From an uncultured Aquimarina sp. (GTDB lineage Bacteria > Bacteroidota > Bacteroidia > Flavobacteriales > Flavobacteriaceae), in NCBI GenBank assembly GCA_947503135.1, contig CANNCQ010000013.1, forward strand, positions 1 through 64,000: DNA of 64,000 bases. Reading direction: 5' to 3'. This document shows positions 53,913 to 63,480 of this stretch, piece after piece. A program made the translations under genes and the position numbers. Below the pieces are notes generated by a model. The model was not told the DNA's origin. It ran no database searches and saw nothing but the letters and a program-made list of their open reading frames with translations. Every line of letters begins with the position of its first letter. Position 1 is the first letter of the stretch.

Positions 53913-54734
53913 ATGAAATCTAAAATTTTATTTACTCTGTTACTTTTGTGCAATACAGTAATTATTGCTCAAAAAAATAGTACTTATGGAAAAATAAGCT
54001 ACGAGAAAGCAATTAATATTGCGGGAAAACAACGTATGTTTTCTCAAAAAATAGCCAAAGTTGTGGTTTTAAAAATGGCAGGAGCGGAAACACCTGCGTT
54101 AAAATCGGAATTAAATTCGAGTATAATCATTTTTGAAAGAAATATGAAAATACTAAAGAATAACGCTACTTCTCAAAGTTCTAAAATTAGAGCTTTACTT
54201 AAAGCAGAATCATTAGAGTGGAATAATTTTAAAAGCTTAATTAATAAACCTGTAAATGATTTAGATGCGGTTTTAAGTACTTCGGAAGAATTACTGAGAA
54301 AATGTAATAATTTAGTTTTGGCTATTGAAGAAGAATCTAAATTTAATAACGAACTAGGGTATTCTAATAATTTGAGCCAGCTAAAAGTTGAAACTATAAA
54401 TTTGTCGGGAAAGCAACGCATGTTATCTCAAAAAATGTGTAAATATTATGCGGCATGTAAGGTTTTTGTTAAAGGAAGAAAAGCTGATGTTGCTAATGGT
54501 CGTTATGTTACTGTTTTTAATCAAATGAATGAAGCTGTGAATGAGCTTTTAGTAAATGAATTAAATAATTCTCAAATAGATACTGTAATAGCAGATATTT
54601 TAAATGTAATAACAAGTTTAGAAGCCAAAAAGCGAGATTTTAGAGAAAATAGAATATCACTTGGCGAAATGATAAATACTTCAAATACTCTTTTAGATTT
54701 ATTTAATAAAGCAACTAGTTTATATAGTTTGTAA
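53913..54734 (+). CDS. Secreted protein with two PilJ-type sensor domains
   Basis: From ATG 53913 this is a 273-residue protein (MKSKILFTLLLLCNTVIIAQ, signal peptide 1-20); the open 20 codons before it hide this signal. Two copies of the type IV pili/NarX-like sensor domain are marked by GKQRMFSQK (38-46) and GKQRMLSQK (166-174), 128 residues apart. No signalling output domain is attached. It may bind a small ligand in the periplasm. The 251 bases upstream hold no gene. A related single-domain protein lies at 59808-60242. Confidence 0.78.
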   Translation: MKSKILFTLLLLCNTVIIAQKNSTYGKISYEKAINIAGKQRMFSQKIAKVVVLKMAGAETPALKSELNSSIIIFERNMKILKNNATSQSSKIRALLKAESLEWNNFKSLINKPVNDLDAVLSTSEELLRKCNNLVLAIEEESKFNNELGYSNNLSQLKVETINLSGKQRMLSQKMCKYYAACKVFVKGRKADVANGRYVTVFNQMNEAVNELLVNELNNSQIDTVIADILNVITSLEAKKRDFRENRISLGEMINTSNTLLDLFNKATSLYSL

Positions 54735-54735
54735 T

Positions 54736-55650
54736 TTATTTAAGGACTATAAACCAAAGAAAAGTAGTCAAAAAAGAAAGTATAATACCAAAGCCCAATA
54801 TTAAGGAACTTAATTTAGGGCGTAAATTAAATTCAGTAGCTATAATACTACCTGTGATCATGGGAGCCATTGCGGCTTCTAGGGTACCTACTTGAGAAAA
54901 TAATTTTTCGGTATTAAAAACAATACTGATTGCTAAAATAAGAAGTGGAGCTAAAAATAATTTGAAATTTATTGCGTGAAATAGCAATACTTTATCGGAT
55001 TTCCATTCTTTAAACTGTAATTGTAAGCCTACAGAAAACAATGCCATAGGAACCATAGTAGCCCCTAGGCTATCAAAAATAGGATCTAATATGGGTTCAA
55101 TGGTATTGTATTTTATAATTTTGGGAACTGTAAAAGCAGCAATAAAAGCCACCGTTGGCGGAAATGAAATTATTTTTTTGAATAAGTTAAGGAATGAAAA
55201 TTTTTCTGATTTACTTGAGGCATAAGTTGCGGTTAAAATTCCTAAAGTCGATACCGCAATAAATCCGGCTTGATCGCATATTATAGCAAGCTTTAAACCT
55301 TCCTTACCATAGTAGGCTTCTGTTAAAGGAAACCCTAAAAAAGACAAGTTCGAAAAACCTACAGTTAATAGTAAACAAGCTTTAGTTTTAATGTTTAAAG
55401 GTTTAAACTTTCCTAATATTTCAAGTAGTAAATAGGCGAATAAAAAGAGTAACCATGGTATTGCCAACAAAAATAACATGTCAGGATCCCATTTTAATTT
55501 AGGAATATAGCGTAAAGATATCGCAGGGAGTGCTACCGATATTACCCATAAATTAACTACTTTATGGCTGTTTTCTGGAATTAATTTATAGCGACGAATT
55601 AACACACCAGCTATTATAGCTATAAAAATGATACTAAAATTTGTTGCCAA
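54736..55650 (-). CDS. AEC family auxin-efflux-type transporter
   Basis: This 304-residue protein has about ten membrane helices in the AEC pattern (IAIIAGVLIRRY at the start, GSIIATEFNLRP near the end). The start codon is TTG; no ATG is available before the first helix and a stop lies 3 codons upstream of it. It probably exports or imports organic anions; the substrate is unknown. It is convergent with the PilJ-domain gene, ending one base from it. Confidence 0.85.
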   Translation of the reverse strand: MATNFSIIFIAIIAGVLIRRYKLIPENSHKVVNLWVISVALPAISLRYIPKLKWDPDMLFLLAIPWLLFLFAYLLLEILGKFKPLNIKTKACLLLTVGFSNLSFLGFPLTEAYYGKEGLKLAIICDQAGFIAVSTLGILTATYASSKSEKFSFLNLFKKIISFPPTVAFIAAFTVPKIIKYNTIEPILDPIFDSLGATMVPMALFSVGLQLQFKEWKSDKVLLFHAINFKLFLAPLLILAISIVFNTEKLFSQVGTLEAAMAPMITGSIIATEFNLRPKLSSLILGFGIILSFLTTFLWFIVLK

Positions 55651-55727
55651 GTATTGATACTATTTTGTAAGATTCGAGAGAATCTTAATTATGTTTTGTA
55701 CTTATGTTACCTAATTAAAAAAGGGTT

Positions 55728-58067
55728 TTAGTCTTTAGTTCTTAGTACTTTTAATTTAGCAAAGCGAAGTAACAGTTTTTTTAAGCCCCCTTGTTTGAAT
55801 TTAATTTCAGCTTTTTTGTCTTGGCCATTACCTTCTATATTTACAATTTCTCCAATACCAAAACGCATATGTTCTACCTTTGCACCAGGTATAAGTTGCT
55901 TTAATAAATCGTTATCTACGCTATTGGTAGTAGTATTTACTGGGCGTAGTTTGCGTAGTTTTTTTAATTGCTCATCAGTAGGTTTGTGCGATGGAGGCGG
56001 GGAACTACTTCGAGGTTTGTTTTGTCGTAATTTAGATTTGTCAACCTCCCCAAATATATCAGTATCGATTAATGGTTTGTATTTGTAATTCGTTTCAATA
56101 GGAGTTACGTAATCAATGAATTTATCATCTATCTCTTCTATAAATCGACTTGGCTCCGCATCTACCAATTTACCCCAACGGTATCTAGATAATGTATAAG
56201 TTAAATAAGCTTGTTTTTCAGCCCTAGTAAGTGCCACATAAAATAATCGGCGTTCTTCCTCTAATTCACTACGGGTATTCATACTCATGCCCGATGGAAA
56301 CAAATCTTCCTCCATACCTACAATGTATACATAAGGAAACTCCAAACCTTTGGCAAGGTGAATGGTCATCATTGCAACACGTTCTTCATCATCAACTTCT
56401 TTGTCTAGATCAGTAGCTAAAGCCACGTCTTCTAAAAATTCAGAAATTGAACCAGTAGCATCTTCAATTTCTTTTTGCCCCTCTACAAAATCTTTAATAC
56501 CATTTAAAAGCTCTTCAATATTTTCAATGCGGGCAATACCTTCTGGGGTACCGTCTTTTTTCATTTCTAATATCAAACCTGTTTTTTTAGAGACCATTTC
56601 CGCAAGCGTAAATGCATCTGCGGTTTGATTAGTAACCTGGAAGGATTTGATCATGTTCACAAAGTTTAGAAGCTTTGCTTTGGTTCCAGAGTTTACTTTT
56701 AGGTTGGGAACTCTGTCAATGTGTTCCATTATTTCGAAAATAGATACTTTGTGTTCGTTGGCAGAAAGTATTAATTTATCGAGTGTAGTAGCTCCAATAC
56801 CGCGTGCAGGATAATTAATTACACGTTTTAAAGCCTCTTCATCTTTGGGGTTTATTACTAGCCTTAAGTAAGAAAGTACATCTTTAATTTCTTTGCGTTG
56901 ATAGAAAGAAAGCCCCCCATAAATGCGGTATTTAATTCCTCGTTTACGAAGCGCATCCTCCATTGCACGTGATTGCGCATTGGTTCGATATAGAATAGCA
57001 AAGTCAGAAGCTTTTCTTTGCTCGTTCATCATATTTTCAAAAATAGAACTCGCCACATAACGACCTTCGTCCCCATCGGTTGGTAAACGATTGACTAATA
57101 TTTTTTCACCCTCATCATTAGCGGTCCAAACAATTTTATCGAGTTTAGTTTTATTGTGTTCAATAATAGAGTTGGCGGCTTCTACAATATTTTTTGTTGA
57201 ACGATAATTTTGTTCAAGCCTGTAACTAGCTGCGTCGGTATAATCTTTTTGAAAATTTAGAATGTTATTAATATTTGCTCCACGGAAAGCGTAAATACTT
57301 TGAGCATCATCACCAACAACACATAAGTTTTGAAACCTATCGGCAAGTGCTTTTACAATTAAATATTGAGAGTGATTAGTATCTTGGTACTCATCCACCA
57401 ATATATATTGGAAACGAGTTTGGTATTTTGCTAATACTTCAGGAAAACGATTTAATAGCTCATTAGTTTTTAGAAGTAAATCATCAAAATCCATAGCTCC
57501 TGCTTTAAAACAGCGGTCTACATAATTTTTATAAATATCCCCAATCCTAGGTCGTTTAGCCATAGCATCAGCTTCCATCAAATCAGGATTATTAAAATAA
57601 GCCTTAACTGTAATTAAACTGTTTTTGAAAGAAGAAATACGACTTTGTATTTGTTTGTATTTGTAAATGTCTTTATCAAGAGCCATTTCTTTAATAATAC
57701 TAGAAATTAGCCGTTGAGAATCTTGAGAATCATAAATAGTGAAGTTGCTGGGGTATCCTAGCTTGTCAGCCTCAAAGCGAAGGATTTTGGCAAAAATAGA
57801 GTGAAAAGTTCCCATCCATAAATTTTTTGCTTCACTAGCTCCAACAATTTGTGCAATACGATGTTTCATTTCGCGTGCAGCTTTATTGGTAAATGTTAGT
57901 GATAAAATATTGAACGGGTCTATGCCTTTACTCATCAAATATGCTATACGATAAGTAAGTACTCGTGTTTTTCCCGAGCCTGCACCAGCAATAACCATAA
58001 AAGGTCCTTCTGTATGAATGGTTGGGGCAAGTTGAGCTTCGTTGAGTTGACTTAAATATTCTTCCAA
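55728..58067 (-). CDS. uvrD: UvrD/PcrA family DNA helicase
   Basis: This 779-residue superfamily 1A helicase has the Q motif (LNEAQLAP), Walker A AGAGSGKTRV, LVDEYQDTN (motif II), VGDDAQSIYAFRGA (III) and YVALTRAEKQAYLT (VI), plus a C-terminal tudor-like domain. The start is TTG; in-frame stops exclude an upstream ATG, and the next ATG would remove the Q motif. It unwinds DNA in nucleotide excision and mismatch repair. Confidence 0.95.
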   Translation of the reverse strand: MEEYLSQLNEAQLAPTIHTEGPFMVIAGAGSGKTRVLTYRIAYLMSKGIDPFNILSLTFTNKAAREMKHRIAQIVGASEAKNLWMGTFHSIFAKILRFEADKLGYPSNFTIYDSQDSQRLISSIIKEMALDKDIYKYKQIQSRISSFKNSLITVKAYFNNPDLMEADAMAKRPRIGDIYKNYVDRCFKAGAMDFDDLLLKTNELLNRFPEVLAKYQTRFQYILVDEYQDTNHSQYLIVKALADRFQNLCVVGDDAQSIYAFRGANINNILNFQKDYTDAASYRLEQNYRSTKNIVEAANSIIEHNKTKLDKIVWTANDEGEKILVNRLPTDGDEGRYVASSIFENMMNEQRKASDFAILYRTNAQSRAMEDALRKRGIKYRIYGGLSFYQRKEIKDVLSYLRLVINPKDEEALKRVINYPARGIGATTLDKLILSANEHKVSIFEIMEHIDRVPNLKVNSGTKAKLLNFVNMIKSFQVTNQTADAFTLAEMVSKKTGLILEMKKDGTPEGIARIENIEELLNGIKDFVEGQKEIEDATGSISEFLEDVALATDLDKEVDDEERVAMMTIHLAKGLEFPYVYIVGMEEDLFPSGMSMNTRSELEEERRLFYVALTRAEKQAYLTYTLSRYRWGKLVDAEPSRFIEEIDDKFIDYVTPIETNYKYKPLIDTDIFGEVDKSKLRQNKPRSSSPPPSHKPTDEQLKKLRKLRPVNTTTNSVDNDLLKQLIPGAKVEHMRFGIGEIVNIEGNGQDKKAEIKFKQGGLKKLLLRFAKLKVLRTKD

Positions 58068-58237
58068 GGGGTCACAATTTAGACCTTAAAAATACGCATT
58101 ATTGCAGCGTGTTTTGAAATGTAGTGCGTTAATTTATGAGTGTTTTTAATAAAAAGTGTAAGTGTTTAATAAGATAAAGACTAATTTTTTATGTATTGTT
58201 TAATAAACTCTACTATATTTAAAAAAAAGAAAAATAA

Positions 58238-59818
58238 ATGGATTTTGTAACGTCGATTCCTTGGTGGGTGTATTTATTGTTATTAGTTGCTGTTGTGGCT
58301 ATTAGAGATGTTTTTTTTAATAAGAAGCATATAATTACGCATAACTTCCCTGTAGTAGGTCATTTTAGGTATATGCTTGAAAGTATAGGGCCTGAATTAC
58401 GCCAATATATTGTAGCTAATAATCGAGAAGAATTACCATTTAATAGAATTGAGCGTAGTTGGATTTATGCATCGGCTAAAAATGAAAACAATTATGAAGG
58501 CTTCGGAACGGACAAAGATATTTATGGCCCTCAGTATATCTATATAAAAAATGCGATGTTTCCTTACAAGGTAAATAAAAATCATGTTAATGATTTAGAT
58601 CCTTATTTTTTACCCTGTGCTAAAGTAATGGGCGAATATAATAAACGCAAAAGACCTTTTAGACCAGCATCCATAATTAATGTTTCTGCGATGAGTTATG
58701 GTTCGCTTTCTGCAAAGGCAATCGAATCGTTGAATAGAGGATGTAAACTATCTTTCGCTTACCATAATACTGGCGAGGGTGGTTATTCTCCATATCATGA
58801 TAAAGGCGGAGATGTGATTTTTCATATTGGTACAGGTTACTTTGGAGTGCGTGATGCTGAAGGTAATTTTTCAATGGAAATGTTGAAGAAATTGGTGCAC
58901 AAAAATCCTTCAATACGCGCTATAGAAGTGAAATTATCTCAGGGTGCTAAACCAGGAAAGGGAGGGGTTTTACCAGGTTCAAAAATAACGAAAGAAATAG
59001 CAGCGGTAAGAGGTGTAGAAATAGGTAAAGATGTATTGTCACCAGCTTACCATACAGCGTTCTCTAATGTTAAAGAGTTAATAGTTTTTATTGAAGATAT
59101 AGCTAAAACAACAGGATTACCCGTGGGTATTAAGGCGGCAATTGGTAAAACAGATCAATGGAAAGAGTTGGTTAGCGAAATGAAGGCTCAAAATAAAGGG
59201 CCAGATTTTATTACTATTGATGGTGGTGAAGGCGGTACAGGTGCTGCTCCTCCAAGTTTTGCGGATCATGTAGCGCTGCCTTTGGTTTATGGATTTGCCA
59301 AGATTTACAAAATTTTTAAAGAGGCAGATATTACGGATAGGGTGGTTTTTTGTGCAAGTGGTAAATTAGGATTCCCAGCAAGAGCGGCAATGGCTTTTGC
59401 AATGGGGGTAGATTGTATTAATGTTGCAAGAGAGGCAATGCTTAGTGTAGGGTGTATACAAGCCCAAGTGTGTCACACAAACAGATGTCCTACAGGGGTA
59501 GCTACACAAAGTAAATGGTTGCAAGCAGGTATTAATGTTACTGACAAAGCTGAACGCGTTAAATATTATTTTAAAAATTTCAACAAAGAGCTTTTAGAAA
59601 TTACTCATGCTTGTGGGTATGAGCATCCATCTCAATTTACGATGAATGATATTAATATATCGCAAGGTGATAATAATAAAACAGCAACTTTAGCAAGTAC
59701 TTATGGATACGAAAAATCACCAGTAAAATTTAATAGTTTAAATGAACTGGTGACTTGTCCGGATTTAGGGGGAGGGTACTGTAGTACTCCTGTTGATGCT
59801 TCTGAAGTTAGATACTAG
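58238..59818 (+). CDS. FMN-binding glutamate synthase-like protein
   Basis: This 526-residue protein has an N-terminal membrane helix (about 7-23) and the FMN-binding TIM barrel of glutamate synthase (NVSAMSYGSLSAKAIESL, GIKAAIGKTDQW, TIDGGEGGTGAAP). The cysteine-rich segment SVGCIQAQVCHTNRCPTG matches the Fe-S site of the large subunit. There is no amidotransferase domain, so it is not a full GltB; such stand-alone proteins are of uncertain function. It overlaps the convergent next gene by 11 bases. Confidence 0.87.
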   Translation: MDFVTSIPWWVYLLLLVAVVAIRDVFFNKKHIITHNFPVVGHFRYMLESIGPELRQYIVANNREELPFNRIERSWIYASAKNENNYEGFGTDKDIYGPQYIYIKNAMFPYKVNKNHVNDLDPYFLPCAKVMGEYNKRKRPFRPASIINVSAMSYGSLSAKAIESLNRGCKLSFAYHNTGEGGYSPYHDKGGDVIFHIGTGYFGVRDAEGNFSMEMLKKLVHKNPSIRAIEVKLSQGAKPGKGGVLPGSKITKEIAAVRGVEIGKDVLSPAYHTAFSNVKELIVFIEDIAKTTGLPVGIKAAIGKTDQWKELVSEMKAQNKGPDFITIDGGEGGTGAAPPSFADHVALPLVYGFAKIYKIFKEADITDRVVFCASGKLGFPARAAMAFAMGVDCINVAREAMLSVGCIQAQVCHTNRCPTGVATQSKWLQAGINVTDKAERVKYYFKNFNKELLEITHACGYEHPSQFTMNDINISQGDNNKTATLASTYGYEKSPVKFNSLNELVTCPDLGGGYCSTPVDASEVRY

Positions 59819-60242
59819 AAACATTAGTTTCAGATTCTAAATTTTCGAAATAAACTTTTTGTGATAAAATTGAAAATTGTTCGCTTAGTAATAACAAGTT
59901 ACTAGAGAGTTCAATTATTTTGTCAATATTAGTTTCATCAAAAGCGGTTTGTGATATTTTTTTGAATTCTAACCAAGTTCTTTTTTTGTCTTGGATTAAT
60001 TTTTTTAAGGTATTGTTTTTTGTTTTTGAATATTCAAAAAGTAAATTCAAATTTTGTTCGAATAAAGCAGTATCCTTAACTATTTGTTCAGAAACATCAA
60101 TAGATTCTTGTAACAAATAATTCTCTAATATATTTTCAGATATATTAGATTGTTGCTTAGCTATTGAGATAATATCAACAGGATTAGTATTTGCTATTAT
60201 TAAATTAATTCCTAGTAAAAAAGATAAACAAAATAATTTCAT
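59808..60242 (-). CDS. Secreted single PilJ-like domain protein
   Basis: From ATG 60242 (MKLFCLSFLLGINLIIANT) this is a 144-residue protein with a signal peptide of about 19 residues. It aligns along its length with one sensor domain of the 53913 protein (SIAKQQSNISEN against NIAGKQRMFSQK; RTWLEFKKISQ against LEWNNFKSLIN), but the GKQRMxSQ core is degenerate. It may be a decayed or specialised relative. The upstream neighbour is tsaE, same strand. Confidence 0.62.
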   Translation of the reverse strand: MKLFCLSFLLGINLIIANTNPVDIISIAKQQSNISENILENYLLQESIDVSEQIVKDTALFEQNLNLLFEYSKTKNNTLKKLIQDKKRTWLEFKKISQTAFDETNIDKIIELSSNLLLLSEQFSILSQKVYFENLESETNVSSI

Positions 60243-60362
60243 GACCGAGTTTTTAGTTCGATACAAAAATATCTCGAAGGAGTGTTTTTTTTATGTTAAT
60301 AAATTATTAAGCGACAATAAAAACGTTTAAATGTATTTATTTATCGACAAAGTGTGTTTATG

Positions 60363-60770
60363 CTAATCAATTTGTAGTGTGCGTAACCCGTTTTCTTCAA
60401 TAACTATGTTAATGCAGTGCGACTCTTCAGGGATAAGGTTAGGGATACGTTCACTCCATTCTATAAATAAGTGGTCGCCATTGTATTCGTATTCTTCAAA
60501 GCCTATTGCATAAGCTTCGTCTTCGTTTTCAATACGATAAAAATCAAAGTGATAAATTATAGAATTATCGCCTTCATATTCGTTTACCAATGAAAAAGTA
60601 GGGCTAGAAACAGTATCTTCTACGCCTAAAAATTCACAAATCGATTTAATGAGAGTTGTTTTACCAGCACCCATTGCGCCATTAAATAAAAGTGTTTTGT
60701 GTGTTGTCTTGGCGATAATAAGTTTAGCTATTTCGTCTAAACCAGTAATGTCATACGAAACTGTAATCAT
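60363..60770 (-). CDS. tsaE: tRNA threonylcarbamoyladenosine ATPase TsaE
   Basis: This 135-residue P-loop ATPase has Walker A NGAMGAGKTTLIKSI, VSSPTFSLVNEY and the FIEWSERI block. It works with TsaB and TsaD to make t6A37 in tRNAs that read ANN codons. It lies 2 bases after the 80-aa gene, probably in one transcript with it. Confidence 0.95.
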   Translation of the reverse strand: MITVSYDITGLDEIAKLIIAKTTHKTLLFNGAMGAGKTTLIKSICEFLGVEDTVSSPTFSLVNEYEGDNSIIYHFDFYRIENEDEAYAIGFEEYEYNGDHLFIEWSERIPNLIPEESHCINIVIEENGLRTLQID

Positions 60771-60772
60771 AA

Positions 60773-61015
60773 TTAATTTTCAGTATATAATTGACCGCGA
60801 TGTGGCTTTAGTGCATCTCTAATAATTTTCATTTGACTTTTCATTACCACTAAAAAAGCGCTACTTAATAATTCGTTGGTGTGAGTTACACCAGTAATCT
60901 GAATTGGTAGTTTTTCTAACGAAGCGTACTCTTTTAAATGTATTTCGTGATGAATTGCTGTTTGCTTTGCACTAGGGCCTCTAAAGTCCCAAATCAATTT
61001 AATTTTCTCTTCCAT
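60773..61015 (-). CDS. Conserved hypothetical protein, 80 aa
   Basis: This small soluble protein (MEEKIKLIWDFRGPSAKQTA) is conserved next to tsaE in flavobacteria as far as I can recall, with HHEIHLKEYAS as its best conserved part. No membrane segment or known motif. A TAACTTTG box on the minus strand (61034-61027) lies 12 bases before the ATG, so this gene probably leads the tsaE transcript. Function unknown. Confidence 0.68.
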   Translation of the reverse strand: MEEKIKLIWDFRGPSAKQTAIHHEIHLKEYASLEKLPIQITGVTHTNELLSSAFLVVMKSQMKIIRDALKPHRGQLYTEN

Positions 61016-61101
61016 AAGCTAAAAAGCAAAGTTAATTCAAATTATTTTTCTTCATAAATTAATTGTAATATTTATATCGTCAGAGTATTATTAATAAAGG
61101 C

Positions 61102-61131
61102 TTGTTAAAGCTACTAATATTATTATTTTTG
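61102..61131 (+). promoter_or_regulatory. Promoter of the surA-like operon
   Basis: TTG (61102-61104), 19 bases and TATTTTTG (61124-61131) match the Bacteroidota promoter consensus exactly. It lies 20 bases before the ATG at 61152. Confidence 0.78.
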
Positions 61132-61151
61132 TTGCAATTAATTAATAAGCT

Positions 61152-62024
61152 ATGGCGCTTAAGTTTTCTGTTAGAATTGTAATTTTAGTAACTATATTCT
61201 CAATATTCACTAGTTGTGAGTTCTTTGAGCAGTCGCCCGATGCAAAAATTATAGCAAAAGTACATAATGTAAATTTATACGACTACGACCTTAAACAATT
61301 CAATTTGCCACAAGGGTTATCGGAGAAAGATAGTATTACAGTATTAATGAGGCATATAAATGATTGGGCAACTAAGCAGCTAATTCTTCATGAGGCTAAA
61401 AAGAATATGACGGAAAAAAAGCAAATTGAATACAATAATTTAGTTGAGGAATATCGATTAGATTTGTTTTCTAGTGCTTATGAGAATGCATATGTCAAAA
61501 AAAATCTTAAAACAGGCATTAATAAATCTGAAATTGAACTTTATTATGAAGAATTTAAACAAAGTTTTTTATTGCAAGAAGATTTGGTTCAAGTTCGTTA
61601 TATTCAACTGCCAGAAAAATATAAAAACCTATTTGCCACAAAGAATGCTTTTAAGCGTTTTAATGATGAAGATATAAAAGAGCTAGATAAACTGAAATTA
61701 AGCTTTATTACAAGTGATTTTAATTTAACAAAAAAATGGACTCTATTTGAGTCATTGTTAGAAAAAATACCAAGTTTAAAATCGTTTAGAAAAGAAAAAA
61801 TAGTAAAAAACGGTTACTTTTTAAACTATAAGTTTGATAATAATCGTTTTTTAATAAAATTTGAGCGTATATTAAAAGCAGGCCAGCCAGCTCCTGTAGC
61901 CCATGTTGAAGAGCGTATTAAGCAAATAATACTAAACAAACGAAAAATAAAGTTGAAAAATCAGCTGGAGAAAGAAATAAGAAAGGATGCATTACAAACC
62001 AAAGAATACCAAATTTTTGAATAA
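61152..62024 (+). CDS. SurA-type chaperone lipoprotein without PPIase domain
   Basis: This 290-residue lipoprotein (lipobox IFTSC, C22) is helical and lysine-rich, resembling the N- and C-terminal chaperone parts of SurA/PpiD proteins (AKVHNVNLYDYDL, then IEQIILNKRKIK-like C-terminal helices). I see no parvulin domain, so it may hold outer-membrane protein clients rather than isomerise prolines. It is the first gene of an operon and overlaps the next gene by 38 bases if that gene starts at ATG 61987. Confidence 0.7.
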   Translation: MALKFSVRIVILVTIFSIFTSCEFFEQSPDAKIIAKVHNVNLYDYDLKQFNLPQGLSEKDSITVLMRHINDWATKQLILHEAKKNMTEKKQIEYNNLVEEYRLDLFSSAYENAYVKKNLKTGINKSEIELYYEEFKQSFLLQEDLVQVRYIQLPEKYKNLFATKNAFKRFNDEDIKELDKLKLSFITSDFNLTKKWTLFESLLEKIPSLKSFRKEKIVKNGYFLNYKFDNNRFLIKFERILKAGQPAPVAHVEERIKQIILNKRKIKLKNQLEKEIRKDALQTKEYQIFE

Positions 62025-63480
62025 ATCAATACTGTTTTACACCACACTATTTTTTACGATAGTGACCACTTCAATTAGTAATGCTCAGCAAAACAACGAG
62101 GTAAAAGATAGTGTTAAAGTTAAAACTTTAGTAGTTGAAGAATCAATAGCTATCGATTCTGTTAAAGTAGCACCGACATCAAAATCTATTCGAAAAAAAA
62201 TAGATGGAATCGCAGCAGTAGTGGGTGATTTTATTGTGCTAGAGAGTGATATAGACAAAGCACTAATCGACCTTAAAAATCAAGATGTGGATCTTGCAGA
62301 GGTATCGCGTTGCAATTTAGTAGGGCGTTTAATGGAGAATAAACTATACACACACCACGCTATACAGGATAGTTTGCCTTTGCAAGAAAGTCAAATTAGG
62401 GATCAGGTAAATCAACAATTAGCATACATTAAACAAAACTTGGGGTCTACAGAAAAGGTATTAGAGTTTTATAGAAAAGAAAGTTTAGATGAATTAGAAA
62501 AAGATTTATTTGAGTTAGGTAAAGAAAGAAGACTTTCTTCTTTAATGCAACAATCAGTAGTTGATGAAGTAACTATAACTCCCGATGAAGTAAAAAGTTT
62601 CTTTAAAGCAATCCCGGTAGAGGAAAGACCTTTGATTAGTACAGAGGTTGAAATAGCTCAGATTGTGGTTAAGCCAAAACCAGCTGTAAAGGAAGTAAAT
62701 TATACTATAGATCGTCTTAATGAATTCAGAACAGATATTTTAGAGAATGGAGCTAGTTTTGCAACAAAGGCAGTATTATATTCTCAAGACCCTGGTTCTC
62801 GATCTAGCGGAGGAAAATATACTATAAGTCGAAAGGATCCATTTGCAAAAGAGTTTAAAGACAACGCATTTAGTTTGCAAGAAGGTGAAGTAAGTAAACC
62901 TTTTAAAACAGATTTTGGATATCATATTTTAACAGTCGATAAAATCAAAGGTCAGAAAGTAGATGTACGCCATATATTATTGATTCCTGAAATTACATCT
63001 GATGTTTTGGCTAAATACAAAGCTGTCGCAGATTCTATTCAAAAAAATATTTATGCAAAAAAAATTACTTTTGATGAAGCGGCACGTTTGTATAGTGACG
63101 ATAAAAAAACAAAGGGAGATGGCGGTGTGTTAGTAAATCCAGTAACTCAGGATACTCGTTTTGAATTGACTAAAGTCGATCCTGTTTTATACAACCAAAT
63201 ATCTAATTTGGAAGAAGGAGAAGTTTCTGGAATTATACCTGAAACAGATCGAAAAGGGGAGAAGTCTTTTAAAATTATGACTATCACAAAACGCTATTCG
63301 GAGCATGTTGCAGATTACGCTACGGATTATTTAAAAATAAGAGAACTAGCATTACAAGAAAAGCAATTAAAAGCGGTAAAAAAGTGGCAATCCGAAAAAA
63401 TTGCAGATACCTACATTAAAATTAATGAATCTTACCAGAGTTGTGAGTTTGGCAATAACTGGGATAAAAATAAAAACTAA
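61987..63480 (+). CDS. SurA-like peptidyl-prolyl isomerase
   Basis: This periplasmic chaperone has a signal peptide (cleaved near SISNAQ), a SurA N-terminal helical domain (about 65-190) and two parvulin domains: one near [11 protein letters not shown] ... SSGGKYTI ... FGYHILTV and a second near VDVRHILLI. The first ATG gives a 497-residue protein with an unusual 35-residue leader; TTG at 62017 would give a normal 24-residue signal peptide and overlap the preceding stop. It assists outer-membrane protein folding. The moxR gene overlaps its stop by one base. Confidence 0.88.
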   Translation: MHYKPKNTKFLNKSILFYTTLFFTIVTTSISNAQQNNEVKDSVKVKTLVVEESIAIDSVKVAPTSKSIRKKIDGIAAVVGDFIVLESDIDKALIDLKNQDVDLAEVSRCNLVGRLMENKLYTHHAIQDSLPLQESQIRDQVNQQLAYIKQNLGSTEKVLEFYRKESLDELEKDLFELGKERRLSSLMQQSVVDEVTITPDEVKSFFKAIPVEERPLISTEVEIAQIVVKPKPAVKEVNYTIDRLNEFRTDILENGASFATKAVLYSQDPGSRSSGGKYTISRKDPFAKEFKDNAFSLQEGEVSKPFKTDFGYHILTVDKIKGQKVDVRHILLIPEITSDVLAKYKAVADSIQKNIYAKKITFDEAARLYSDDKKTKGDGGVLVNPVTQDTRFELTKVDPVLYNQISNLEEGEVSGIIPETDRKGEKSFKIMTITKRYSEHVADYATDYLKIRELALQEKQLKAVKKWQSEKIADTYIKINESYQSCEFGNNWDKNKN

